Source: Planctomycetota bacterium
GTDB taxonomy: Bacteria; Planctomycetota; B15-G4
Direction of reading: 5' to 3'
DNA: 64,000 nucleotides
Assembly (NCBI GenBank): GCA_021604805.1
Contig: BQJR01000004.1
Span: forward strand, 310,001 to 374,000
The notes under the pieces are model-generated. The model was not told the origin of the DNA. It saw nothing but the letters and a program-made list of their open reading frames with translations, and ran no database searches. How positions within the stretch are numbered: position 1 is the first letter of the stretch; every line of letters starts with the position of its first letter. Both the position numbers and the translations under genes were made by a program. This document shows, piece by piece, positions 54,382 to 63,407 of the stretch.

Positions 54382-56873
54382 TCCCAACCGGGAAAGAGCT
54401 CGTTGAGGTCGCGGTGTGGGGCTTCGCTGCGGCGGCGGCCGAAGCCGCTGAGCGTCGAGTTCACGAAGCGCACGCCGGGGCCGAGTTGGTCGGGGATGCC
54501 GTCCTCGTCGAAGATGTCGGTGAGCGTGGAGTCTTGCACGACCAGCGTGGCGCCCGAGCGGATGTGACTGAGCGAAAGGTTGAGGAAGCGCAGCTCACAG
54601 TTCTCGAGGCGCGCGAGCAGCGCGTCGGTGCGCACGTCGAAGGGCTGACCCGATCGGGGAGAGCGCCCGTAACCGCCCTCGATGATGCAGTCCTTGGCGC
54701 GCAAGGCGAGTTCCTCGGTGCCGAAAGCACACGAACTCCCTGAGCCCTTGTCGAAACCGGTCAGGCGCACGCCCTCCATCGACACGATGGCGGGCTCGCG
54801 ACGCAAATCGAACAGGTACTGGCTGCAGTGGACTGTCGCGTCGCGCATCGAGAAGCGCTCGAGCAACTTGCGCGTCGAGAGTTCTTCCATGACGAAGAGG
54901 GTTTCGTCGCGGCCTGCGCCGGCGAGGGTCACGTCGCGCGGGAAGGTGTCGTGACTGTCCATCAGGTCTTTGATCTCGAACACACCGGCGGGGAACTGAA
55001 TCGTGGCGCCCTCGTGCAGGCTCGCCCAGTTGCCTTTCGCGAGCAGAGTCGGGCCGTCGAGCACGACCTCGGGGGCGACGCGCTCGAACAAGCTGTCGAA
55101 CCACTCGCCGTCGAGCACGGGATCCACGATCGGTCCGACGGTTCCCTCCTCGAGCAAGCGCAACGCCGTCATGAGATCGAGAGGGCGTTCGGCGCGATCT
55201 CCATAAAGAGGACCTGCAGCGAGAACTCGCGCCAAGGCGAGTCGCTCGCGAGCCTCTGAGACGCGCCCACCCTCCCTCGCGAAATCATCGAGTTCGTTGA
55301 TCAAGCGCGCGAGCGTGTCGTGCTGCCACTGGTCATCGGGGTTCGCGAAAACCCACGTATCCCCACTCGTGTTCGTGGCGCGCATCAATTCCACGAGACG
55401 CTGCCGCGCAGTTCCGTCGACCGGCTCGAAGCCGCTGCGCGCGCGCATGCTTTCGAGCGTGGCGCGATGCTCGGGCTGTCGCGCGAGCAAGTCCTCAGCT
55501 TCGGCGATCCAGTCTTCGAGCAGCGGGATGTCTGACGGTTCAGCCCGCAAGCGCCCCGAGACAGACTTGAGCTGCAGCAGGATCGCCACGTCGGACAAGC
55601 GCAGCAACTCGTCGAGGCGCGCTTGACTCTGTTGCGCGCGCTGCGTTTCCGTGACGGCCACGGTTGCGCAACCCGCGAGCACGAGCGTGAGCAGCACGAC
55701 TGCCGCCGCCGCCACACGTCGGTTGCGCTGACACCATTTGCCGAACTCGGCCAGCGGGCCGGTGCGGTAGGCGCGCACGACGCGCTGCTCCAAGTACGCG
55801 CGCAGGTCGTCGCCGAGTTCGCCCATCGTGGCGTAGCGTTGCTCGGGTTCGCGGGCCATCGCGCGGTCGCAGATGGCGGCCAGCTCGGCGGGCACCGCGC
55901 GCGGGAGCGTGGCCAAACTCTTGGGCGGGCCGGCCTTCAGCAGCTCGAGCACCTCGGCGCCGGAGCGCGTGTCGCGGTCGGCGAAGGGTGCCGCGCCGCT
56001 CAACAAGTGGTAGAGCATGGCGCCCACGGAGTAGACGTCGGAGTGCGCGCCCATGCGCGCCAGGTCGCCGCGCGCTTGTTCGGGCGCCATGTACGCGGGC
56101 GTGCCGAGCACGTCGCCATCCATGGTGACGAGGGCGTCGTTGCGCGCGGGCCGTTCGCCGTCGCCGAAGTCACGCCGCAAGCGCAGGTCGCGACTCTCGG
56201 GACGGTCGACCACGCGTGCCAGCCCCCAGTCCACGATGTAAGTCGCGCCGAAGCTGCCGACCAACACGTGACTCGGTTTGAGGTCGCGATGGAACACGCC
56301 GCGGTCGTGCGCGAAGGCCATCGCGTCGCAGACCTTGAGCAAGACGTCGAGCGCGCGCTGCAGCGTCCAACCCGGTGCCGATTGGCGCACACGCTCGATG
56401 AGTCGCCCGAAGTCTTCGCCCTCCACGAGACGCATCGTGAAGTAGTCGCTCCCCTCCACACTGCCCAGTTCGTGGATCGGCACGATGCCCGGATGGTCGA
56501 GACGCCCCAAGGTCTCGGCCTCCTCGAGGAAGCGCGCACGCGCGTGCTCACGCAGCGCGCTCTCTGCGCGCAAGACCTTCAGCGCCACCGAGCGGCCGAG
56601 CGCGTCCTGGCGCGCTTCGTAGACGACACCCATCGCGCCCGCGCCGAGTTCGCGCAGCAGCACGTAGCGATCGATGCGGCGGCCGACGTGGGTGTCGGGC
56701 GCAGCATCGAGCCCGAGTTCGTCGGCTTCGGCGAGCAACTCCGTGAGTTCGTCGAGCAAGGCGGGATCACTGGTGCGCAGCTTGGCGAGCGAGGCGGCGC
56801 GCTGATCGGCGCCGAGCGCCAAGGCTTCGTGGAACAGCTCGCGCAAGCGCGTGGCGGGATCGTGGTCGGTCAT
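54372..56873 (-). CDS. Transmembrane Ser/Thr protein kinase with C-terminal beta-helix domain
   Basis: 833 residues. The ATG at 56873 overlaps the sigma factor stop as ATGA. The PknB-type kinase domain (~48-350) has glycine loop ELGAGAMGVVYEA, VALKVL lysine and HRDLKPSH (195-202, where the usual Asn after KPS is His). The DFG motif is DWG (IVDWGLARV), and APE is present as YMAPEQ. A membrane helix (VAAAAVVLLTLVLAGCATVAV, ~400-420) follows, then a helical region and a C-terminal right-handed beta-helix (~640-820). It may sense extracytoplasmic signals. The Asn-to-His change weakens metal binding in theory, so activity is uncertain. Confidence 0.88.
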   Translation of the reverse strand: MTDHDPATRLRELFHEALALGADQRAASLAKLRTSDPALLDELTELLAEADELGLDAAPDTHVGRRIDRYVLLRELGAGAMGVVYEARQDALGRSVALKVLRAESALREHARARFLEEAETLGRLDHPGIVPIHELGSVEGSDYFTMRLVEGEDFGRLIERVRQSAPGWTLQRALDVLLKVCDAMAFAHDRGVFHRDLKPSHVLVGSFGATYIVDWGLARVVDRPESRDLRLRRDFGDGERPARNDALVTMDGDVLGTPAYMAPEQARGDLARMGAHSDVYSVGAMLYHLLSGAAPFADRDTRSGAEVLELLKAGPPKSLATLPRAVPAELAAICDRAMAREPEQRYATMGELGDDLRAYLEQRVVRAYRTGPLAEFGKWCQRNRRVAAAAVVLLTLVLAGCATVAVTETQRAQQSQARLDELLRLSDVAILLQLKSVSGRLRAEPSDIPLLEDWIAEAEDLLARQPEHRATLESMRARSGFEPVDGTARQRLVELMRATNTSGDTWVFANPDDQWQHDTLARLINELDDFAREGGRVSEARERLALARVLAAGPLYGDRAERPLDLMTALRLLEEGTVGPIVDPVLDGEWFDSLFERVAPEVVLDGPTLLAKGNWASLHEGATIQFPAGVFEIKDLMDSHDTFPRDVTLAGAGRDETLFVMEELSTRKLLERFSMRDATVHCSQYLFDLRREPAIVSMEGVRLTGFDKGSGSSCAFGTEELALRAKDCIIEGGYGRSPRSGQPFDVRTDALLARLENCELRFLNLSLSHIRSGATLVVQDSTLTDIFDEDGIPDQLGPGVRFVNSTLSGFGRRRSEAPHRDLNELFPGWEQR

Positions 56874-57415
56874 GAGTCGGCCTCCGTGGGCGCGGTGATC
56901 CCGCGCTGCTTGAGTTCGCGACGCAACCAAGCGAGGGCGAGCGCCCAGTCACGGCGAACGGTGGTGATCGTGCTCTCGAGACGCGCGGCGATCTCGCGCC
57001 ACGGGAGCTCCGCTGCGGAGCGCAAGGCGAGCACCTGCGCGGCGCGTTCGTGCGTGCTCGCCAAGCGCTCCAGGGCGTCGCCGAGAATCTCACGCGTGTC
57101 GGCATCGAGCTCCGTGGACGCTTCCGCGGCGACGACATCGTCGCCCAGCGCTTGCTCCCCGCTGAGCCCGTGCCGCCGCGCCACGTCGTGTCGACGGTGC
57201 AGATCGCGCAGCACGCAGTGCATGGCGAGCTGCCATTGCGCGAGGTAGTGACCCGCGTCGCGCGCATCCGGCCCGGCACCGTCGCCGAAACGTTGCGCCG
57301 CGCGGTTCACCAGCGACCAGGTGCTCGCCGGAGCCGTCGGTGACGCCCCGTAGCCGCGCCGCAGCGACGACGCGCGTCGTACGATCTGCTCCCAGAGGCT
57401 CGGCGTGGCGTCCAT
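56870..57415 (-). CDS. ECF-type RNA polymerase sigma factor
   Basis: 181 residues from the ATG at 57415. A region-2-like segment (YLAQWQLAMHCVLRDLHRRHDVARRH, ~60-85) is followed by a region-4 helix-turn-helix (ERAAQVLALRSAAELPWREIAARLESTITTVRRDWALALAWLRREL, ~130-175). It resembles the planctomycetal ECF-like sigma factors that are coupled to Ser/Thr kinases. The gene precedes and overlaps the kinase by four bases; the kinase may modify the sigma factor or an associated protein. No anti-sigma factor gene is adjacent. Confidence 0.85.
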   Translation of the reverse strand: MDATPSLWEQIVRRASSLRRGYGASPTAPASTWSLVNRAAQRFGDGAGPDARDAGHYLAQWQLAMHCVLRDLHRRHDVARRHGLSGEQALGDDVVAAEASTELDADTREILGDALERLASTHERAAQVLALRSAAELPWREIAARLESTITTVRRDWALALAWLRRELKQRGITAPTEADS

Positions 57416-57689
57416 CAACGACTCCGCAGTGGCGCGGCGGCCCGACGATCGGGCGCTCCTCATTCACGGACACGCAGCGCGAGACTCCGAGTGCCGCACT
57501 TTCTCGAACCTCTCTCTGAGCGCTGCGGCTGCGTGCCGACCGTTTTCACCAGACTCGGTCCCACAACCAGCGCCCGAGTGTGCCAGGGATTCGGCAACCG
57601 TGCGAAGCGACCCGGCTTCAAGCGATCTCAACGCTTTACGTCGCACCGCAGCCCTTGATGCTCTCGCCTCCGCCCGTCATCGTTGTCGC

Positions 57690-59981
57690 ATGAGCAGCGC
57701 GTCCACGGGCACCGGCAACTCGAGTCGCAGCAGCGACTCCACCGGCATCGGCGACTCCCCCGACCGGGTGGACGGCGTGCCCAAGGTCACGGGCGCCGCG
57801 CTGTATGTCGACGATCTGCCCGCGCCCGACGCCTGGCACGGCGCCACGTTGCGCAGCGAGATCCCGCACGGGCGTTTCGTGGCGCTCGAGCGGGACCCCG
57901 ACTTCGATTGGAGCGACGTGGTCGTGGTGACTGCCAGCGACATCGGCGGGCGCAACACCGTCGCGTTGCTCATCGAGGACCAGCCCGCGCTCGTGCCCGT
58001 CGGCGGCACGATCATGCACCGCGAGGAAGCGCTCGCGCTCGTTGCCGCGCCCACGCGTGCGCGCGCTCGCGCCGCGTTGAAGGCTTTGCGCGTGACGACC
58101 GAAGCGCTGCCCGCCGTCACCACTCTCGACGCAGCGTTCGCTGCCGACGTGAAACTGCACGGCAGCGACAACGTGCTCAAGCAACTCGAGATCCACCGCG
58201 ACGACGCCGACATCGAGGCCGTGCTCGCCGGCTGCGCGCACGTGATCGACAGCACCTACGAAACCGGCGCGCAAGAGCAGATGTACATCGAGCCGCAAGG
58301 CGTGCTGGCCGAGTGGCGCGGCGACACCTGCCGCGTGGTCGGCTCGCTGCAATGCCCGTACTACGTGCACAAGGCGCTCGTGATCTTGCTCGGGCTGCCC
58401 GAGGATCAGGTCGTCGTCACGCAGGCGGTCACGGGCGGCGGCTTCGGCGGGAAGGAAGAGTACCCGTCGATGATCGCGGGGCACGCGGCGCTGCTCGCGA
58501 AGGCGGCGAAGCGCCCGGTGAAACTCATCTACGATCGCGCTGAAGACATTGCGGCCACGACCAAGCGTCATCCTTCGCGCGTGCGTCACCGACTCGGGCT
58601 CGACACGAACGGACAGTTGGTCGCCGCCGACATCGACGTCGCGCTCGACGGCGGTGCTTACGTGACCTTGTCGCCGGTGGTCTTGTCGCGCGCGATCCTG
58701 CACGCCAGCGGGCCCTATCGCATCCCGCACGTGCGCATCGTCGGCCGCGCGATGGCCACGAACACGCCGCCGCACGGCGCCTTCCGCGGCTTCGGCGCGC
58801 CGCAGACGACCTTCGCCTACGAACGCCAGATGCAGAAGGCCGCGCGCCTGCTCGGGGTCGACGCCTTCGCGCTGCGCCGCCAGAACATGTTGCGCGTGGG
58901 CGACAGCACCGCCACCGGCCAAGTGCTCAGTGAAAGCGTCGGCAGCCAAGAGGTGCTCGACCGACTCGAAGACGCGCTCGCGCAAGCCGCACCGCCCGTG
59001 CCCGCGCGACTCGGCAGCCTGCGCTCGCCGGTGCGCCGCGGCCGCGGGCTCGCGTTCTACTTCCACGGTTCGGGTTTCACCGGCAGCGGCGAGGAACGTC
59101 TCGCCGGACGCGTGAGCGTGGCCTGCCTCGCGAGCGGCGACTTCGAAGTGCGCAGCAGCTCGACCGACATCGGCCAGGGCATGCTCACGATCTTCACGCA
59201 GATCGCGGCGCAGGCGCTCGACGTGCCGGCGTCGCGCATCAAGCTGAGCGAACCGAGCACCGAACGCGTGCCCGACAGCGGGCCGACCGTGGCGTCGCGC
59301 ACGTGCATGATCGTGGGCAAGCTCGTGGAGCGCGCGTGCACGGCGCTCGCGCAACGCTTGCGTGACTTCGCCACCGAGAGTTCGCTCGACGCGTCGGACT
59401 TGAGCGTGCTCGCCGCGCAACACGTCGCGCAACGCGGCGAACTCAGCGAGACCTGCGAACACGAGAGCCCGCCCGGCGTGCAATGGTCCGACGAGACCTA
59501 CACCGGCGCGGCCTACCCCGTGTTCGGTTGGGCCGCCTGCCTGGTCGATGTCGCCGTCGACGAAGACACGCACGAGGTCACGGTGGAGCGTTGCTTGCAC
59601 GCGGTGGATGTCGGCCGCGCGATTCACCGTCGCATCGTGGAAGGTCAAATCGAGGGCGGCACGTTGCAAGCGCTCGGCTGGGCGCTGCTCGAGTCGGTGC
59701 CCTACGAAGACGGCCGCGTGCTCAACCCGAGCATGACCGACTGCATCATCCCCACCTCCGCCGACGCGCCCGACATGGAGACGCTGCTGGTCGAGGTGCC
59801 CTACGCGCACGGCCCGCACGGCGCAAAGGGTGTCGGCGAGATCCCGATGGACGGCCCGGCCGCCGCCGTGGCCGGCGCACTCGAAGACGCACTCGGCATC
59901 GCCGCCGACGAACTGCCGCTGCTGCCCGAAGTGCTCGAACACCTGCTCGCCGACGCCCCGCTCGATGAGGCCCCCGCGTGA
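57690..59981 (+). CDS. Xanthine dehydrogenase, molybdopterin-binding subunit
   Basis: 763 residues from the ATG at 57690; the longer open frame upstream is low-complexity. The molybdenum hydroxylase landmarks are GGGFGGKEEYPS (~258), AFRGFGAPQ, and catalytic Glu717 in GAKGVGEIP. It oxidises purines such as hypoxanthine and xanthine, or possibly another substrate. Context (urate hydroxylase and allantoinase downstream) supports xanthine to urate. The stop overlaps the next start as GTGA. The three subunits are encoded in the order Mo, FeS, FAD. Confidence 0.92.
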   Translation: MSSASTGTGNSSRSSDSTGIGDSPDRVDGVPKVTGAALYVDDLPAPDAWHGATLRSEIPHGRFVALERDPDFDWSDVVVVTASDIGGRNTVALLIEDQPALVPVGGTIMHREEALALVAAPTRARARAALKALRVTTEALPAVTTLDAAFAADVKLHGSDNVLKQLEIHRDDADIEAVLAGCAHVIDSTYETGAQEQMYIEPQGVLAEWRGDTCRVVGSLQCPYYVHKALVILLGLPEDQVVVTQAVTGGGFGGKEEYPSMIAGHAALLAKAAKRPVKLIYDRAEDIAATTKRHPSRVRHRLGLDTNGQLVAADIDVALDGGAYVTLSPVVLSRAILHASGPYRIPHVRIVGRAMATNTPPHGAFRGFGAPQTTFAYERQMQKAARLLGVDAFALRRQNMLRVGDSTATGQVLSESVGSQEVLDRLEDALAQAAPPVPARLGSLRSPVRRGRGLAFYFHGSGFTGSGEERLAGRVSVACLASGDFEVRSSSTDIGQGMLTIFTQIAAQALDVPASRIKLSEPSTERVPDSGPTVASRTCMIVGKLVERACTALAQRLRDFATESSLDASDLSVLAAQHVAQRGELSETCEHESPPGVQWSDETYTGAAYPVFGWAACLVDVAVDEDTHEVTVERCLHAVDVGRAIHRRIVEGQIEGGTLQALGWALLESVPYEDGRVLNPSMTDCIIPTSADAPDMETLLVEVPYAHGPHGAKGVGEIPMDGPAAAVAGALEDALGIAADELPLLPEVLEHLLADAPLDEAPA

Positions 59982-60559
59982 AGCTCCGCTTCCAACTCAA
60001 CGGCGCGCCCACCGAGGTGGACGTCGATCCCATGCGCCGTTCGCTCGACGTGCTGCGCGAAGACCTCACGCTCACCGGCAGCAAAGAAGGTTGCGGCGAA
60101 GGCGAGTGCGGCGCCTGCACGGTGTTGATCGACGGCGCGCCCGTGAACTCCTGCCTGGTGCCCGTCGCGCAGCTCGGCGGCCACGACGTGCAGACCATCG
60201 AGGGTCTCGCGCAACTCGGACCCGATGGCGAACAGTTGCTCGACGACGTGCAACGCGCGCTGGTCACGCACGGCGGCACACAGTGCGGCATCTGCACGCC
60301 GGGCATCGCCCTGTGCGCGAGCGCCGCGCTGAAGCGTGAGCCGGCCGCCGACCGCGGGCGTCTGCGCGAACTGCTCGCCGGCAACTTGTGCCGCTGCACG
60401 GGTTATCAGCTCATCATCGATGCGCTGGTCACGGCCGCGGCGGAGCGCGGGAGAGCGGCGCATGAACCGAGCGCGCCCGGTGGCGGCGCGGATGGATCCA
60501 GTGCGCACGATTCGACAGTGCGCGATCCCAATGCGCCTCCTAGCGGAGACCGCGCGTGA
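59978..60559 (+). CDS. Xanthine dehydrogenase, 2Fe-2S subunit
   Basis: 193 residues from a GTG overlapping the Mo-subunit stop. The plant-ferredoxin cluster is seen as GCGEGECGACTVLIDG with a further Cys at NSCLVP. The second cluster is GTQCGICTPG and GNLCRCTGYQ. This is the CoxS/XdhA iron-sulfur arrangement that passes electrons from molybdenum to FAD. A low-complexity tail of about 35 residues follows the last cluster. The stop overlaps the FAD subunit start as GTGA. Confidence 0.93.
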   Translation: MKLRFQLNGAPTEVDVDPMRRSLDVLREDLTLTGSKEGCGEGECGACTVLIDGAPVNSCLVPVAQLGGHDVQTIEGLAQLGPDGEQLLDDVQRALVTHGGTQCGICTPGIALCASAALKREPAADRGRLRELLAGNLCRCTGYQLIIDALVTAAAERGRAAHEPSAPGGGADGSSAHDSTVRDPNAPPSGDRA

Positions 60560-61410
60560 CCGACTGGATCCGTCCCGCGAACCTGGCCGAGGCGCTCAGC
60601 GCGCGCGCCGCGCATGGCGACTACATGTTGCTCGCCGGCGGCACCGACTTGATGGTCGGTGCGTCGGAGCGCGCGGCGCCGGCGGGCGTGATCGATCTCT
60701 TCGGGCTCGACGAACTCTGCGCGCTCGGTCGCGACGACGACGGTCGCCTCAGGCTCGGCGCCGGCCTGACCTACGAGCGCCTGCTCGCCGACCCGCTCGT
60801 GCGCGCCGAGCTGCCCGCGCTGCACGACGCGTCGCGCGAAGTCGGCGCGCTCCAGATCCAAGCGCGCGGCACCCTCGGCGGCAACCTCGGCACCTGTTCC
60901 CCCGTGGGCGACACGCTCCCGGTGCTGCTCGCGCTCGACGCCGAGATCGAACTGCGCGGCCCGTCCGGAACGCGACGCCTGCCCGTGGACGCGTTCTGCC
61001 TCGGCTACCGCGAGACCGCTCTCGCCGACGACGAGCTCATCGTGGCCGTGCGCTTCCCCGCCGACATCGGCCGCCGGAGCCAAGTCTGGCGCAAGGTCGG
61101 GACGCGCCGCGCGCAGTCGATCTCGAAGGTGATGCTCGCTGCGTCCACCGCACGCGCTGACGACGGTGCGCTTCGAAATGTTCGCGTCGGCCTGGGCGCC
61201 ATCGCGGCGCAACCCTTGCGCGCGCGCGAGACGGAAGCCGTGCTCGAAGGCCGCGTCCCCGACGACGCGCTGGCCGACATCGCGGCGCAAACGGTGCAGA
61301 CCGACATCGCCCCCATCGACGACGTGCGCAGCCGCGCGGATTACCGTCGCGCGATCACGGGCCGGCTCGTGCGGCGCTGGGTGTTGCAGCTGGCGGACGC
61401 GCAGCGCTGA
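60556..61410 (+). CDS. Xanthine dehydrogenase, FAD-binding subunit
   Basis: 284 residues from a GTG overlapping the FeS-subunit stop. FAD motifs are present: LLAGGTDLMVG (~26-36) and the GTLGGNLGTCSPVGD loop (~105-119). This is CoxM/XdhB-type architecture. It transfers electrons to an acceptor such as NAD+. It is the last gene of the three-gene operon and converges with the urate hydroxylase gene. Confidence 0.92.
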   Translation: MTDWIRPANLAEALSARAAHGDYMLLAGGTDLMVGASERAAPAGVIDLFGLDELCALGRDDDGRLRLGAGLTYERLLADPLVRAELPALHDASREVGALQIQARGTLGGNLGTCSPVGDTLPVLLALDAEIELRGPSGTRRLPVDAFCLGYRETALADDELIVAVRFPADIGRRSQVWRKVGTRRAQSISKVMLAASTARADDGALRNVRVGLGAIAAQPLRARETEAVLEGRVPDDALADIAAQTVQTDIAPIDDVRSRADYRRAITGRLVRRWVLQLADAQR

Positions 61411-61448
61411 CGCGCGCGCTTCGGTGCCGCGCCCAAGCCGCGTGCGCA

Positions 61449-61492
61449 CCGCGCTAGGTCCGCGCTCAGTCCGCGCTTAGTCCGCGCTGAAG
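61449..61492. repeat. Four-copy 11-bp tandem repeat between converging genes
   Basis: CCGCGCTNAGT-type units occur at 61449, 61460, 61471 and 61482 (CCGCGCTAGGT, CCGCGCTCAGT, CCGCGCTTAGT, CCGCGCTGAAG). The last copies run into the 3' end of the urate hydroxylase gene. Confidence 0.7.
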
Positions 61493-63252
61493 CGCAACCT
61501 GACTTCGGGATTCTCGCCCACGCGAACGGTCTGGCTGTGCGAGATCTCGCCGAACACTTCGTGCCAGGCGTGCAGTCGGTACTCGCCGGCGGGCACGTCG
61601 TCCCACGCGAAGCGACCTTGCGCATCGCTCACTGCGAACCACGGGTGGTCGAACACGCCGATCCAAGCGCCCATCCACGGATGCACGTCGCACTTCACGC
61701 GGATCATGGTCTCGGCGCGACGGAAGCTGCGCTCGAGCGGCTGCACGCCCATCGGCATGCCCGCGTTCGAGCGTTTGTTCTGGTCGGGCATGAAGTGGAC
61801 GTTGTGCAGCGTGGGGTCGCTGTTCAGCACGCGCAGTGTCTGCTTCGTGCGCAGGCCGAGCACGCGCGGCACGTAGCTGCAACCGCGTTGGTCGAGCTCG
61901 GGAATGCTGGCGGGCAAGGGCCAACGCTCGGCGCTGAGTGCTTCGCTCTCGAGCCAGACGACGGCATTCGCGAGCAGGTTGCCGCTCAGGGACACCGTGT
62001 CGATGTGCGCGTCGCTACCGGGAAGGCCCGCGCAGTCGCCGCTCATGTTGGGGACCGGGCGCGCGGCGGGTTCGCCGTCGAGCCGCACGACACCGGTGAG
62101 CACCCCGCGTGCACGTGTCGACTCGGCACTCGGCGTCACGAGGCCCGCGTCCGCTGCGTCGCCTGCGCCCGGCGCAGGGTTCTCAGCCGCGGCAACGTTG
62201 CCGCCTGACGCATCGCTCGCACCCGCCGCGGCGTTGCCGGCCGGCACATCGTTCGCCCTCGCGGCAGCGTTGCCGCCGAGTTCGTGCGCTTCGCGAACGG
62301 GCGCGCCGAGCGCAGCCGGGCCGTCGTCGGAACGCGTGTCTCCCGGCGCGTCCGGCGCCAAGGTCCACGCCGCGCCAAACAACGCCGCGAGCACCAAGCC
62401 CACCACCGCCGGTTGCGCGCTCTGCTTGCTGAGCCGTCGGTTCATCAAGTGACGCAAGGCCACGCCGCCGAGCAGTGCGCAAGCCAGCACGAGCCAAGCC
62501 TTGCGATGTCCGAAGGTCCACCAGAAGTGATTGCTGATCATCACGAAGACGACCGGCAACGAGAGGTAGTTGTTGTGGATCGAGCGCGCCTTGGCGGCCT
62601 TGCCGAGCGCGGGGTCGGGCGTGCCGCCGGTCTTGGTGGACGCGAGCAGCGCGTTCTGCGCGGGGATGATGCGTCGCCACACGTTGGCGACCATGATCGT
62701 GCCCATCAGTGAGCCGACGTGGATGTAGGCGGCACGTCCTGACAACCAGTGACTCAAGCCCCACGCCAGCGCGATGAGCGCGCCGATCCCGACCACCGGC
62801 GCGAGTTTGCTGCGCGCGAAGTCGGTGGCCCACAACGTGTCGTACGCAAACCAACCGACCACGAGCACGCCGAGTCCGAGCCCGCGCGCCTCCCACGCCG
62901 TGAGCTCCGACACGCTGCTGTCGAGCATCAGCGCCGCGCCGCTGAAGTAGTAGGTCACGAGCAAGAGTGCGAAGCCGCTCAGCCAGGAGAAGGCCGCTTC
63001 CCAACGGAACCAGTGCAGCTCGTCGGGCATGCGTGTGGGCGCGACGTCGAGCTTCTCCACGCGATAGAAACCGCCGCTGTGCACCATCCACAACTCGCCT
63101 TCCACCGACTCGCCGTCGCGGATCGCGTTCACCGGACGCAAGCCCCGGTCGAGCCAGTTGAAGAAGTACGCGTGCCCGATCCAGGTGATCACCGCGACCA
63201 CGTGGAACCAGCGCAACGCGAGGTGCAGACCTTCGAGGCTGAACAGTTCCAT
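61477..63252 (-). CDS. puuD: PuuD-type membrane urate hydroxylase fused to a cupredoxin-like domain
   Basis: 591 residues from the ATG at 63252 (CAGGAGC five bases upstream). The N-terminal ~360 residues match the PuuD membrane domain: about eight helices with MELFSLEGLHLALRWFHVVA, WIGHAYFFNWLDRGL, SGGFYRVEKL, and SIHNNYLSLPVVFVMISNHF. Known PuuD oxidises urate to 5-hydroxyisourate and ends in a cytochrome c domain. Here no CxxCH is present. Instead, after an Ala/Gly/Asp-rich linker (~370-430), a cupredoxin-like domain appears with His483/His486 (TLHNVHF) and CDVHPWM (Cys521, His524, Met527). Electron transfer through copper is inferred. The gene neighbours XDH and allantoinase. Confidence 0.85.
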   Translation of the reverse strand: MELFSLEGLHLALRWFHVVAVITWIGHAYFFNWLDRGLRPVNAIRDGESVEGELWMVHSGGFYRVEKLDVAPTRMPDELHWFRWEAAFSWLSGFALLLVTYYFSGAALMLDSSVSELTAWEARGLGLGVLVVGWFAYDTLWATDFARSKLAPVVGIGALIALAWGLSHWLSGRAAYIHVGSLMGTIMVANVWRRIIPAQNALLASTKTGGTPDPALGKAAKARSIHNNYLSLPVVFVMISNHFWWTFGHRKAWLVLACALLGGVALRHLMNRRLSKQSAQPAVVGLVLAALFGAAWTLAPDAPGDTRSDDGPAALGAPVREAHELGGNAAARANDVPAGNAAAGASDASGGNVAAAENPAPGAGDAADAGLVTPSAESTRARGVLTGVVRLDGEPAARPVPNMSGDCAGLPGSDAHIDTVSLSGNLLANAVVWLESEALSAERWPLPASIPELDQRGCSYVPRVLGLRTKQTLRVLNSDPTLHNVHFMPDQNKRSNAGMPMGVQPLERSFRRAETMIRVKCDVHPWMGAWIGVFDHPWFAVSDAQGRFAWDDVPAGEYRLHAWHEVFGEISHSQTVRVGENPEVRLRFSAD

Positions 63253-63407
63253 GGGCGCTCCTGGCGAGCGGGACGAGCGAGCGCCGATGGTATCCTCTCG
63301 CGCCGCGCGACTCGCGTTTGCACTCGTGGACTCGGCACTTGCGATGCTCGCGCCCGACACGCGTCGGGCGAGATCGAACTCACGCTCGCGTCCCGCAGGA
63401 GGATCGC

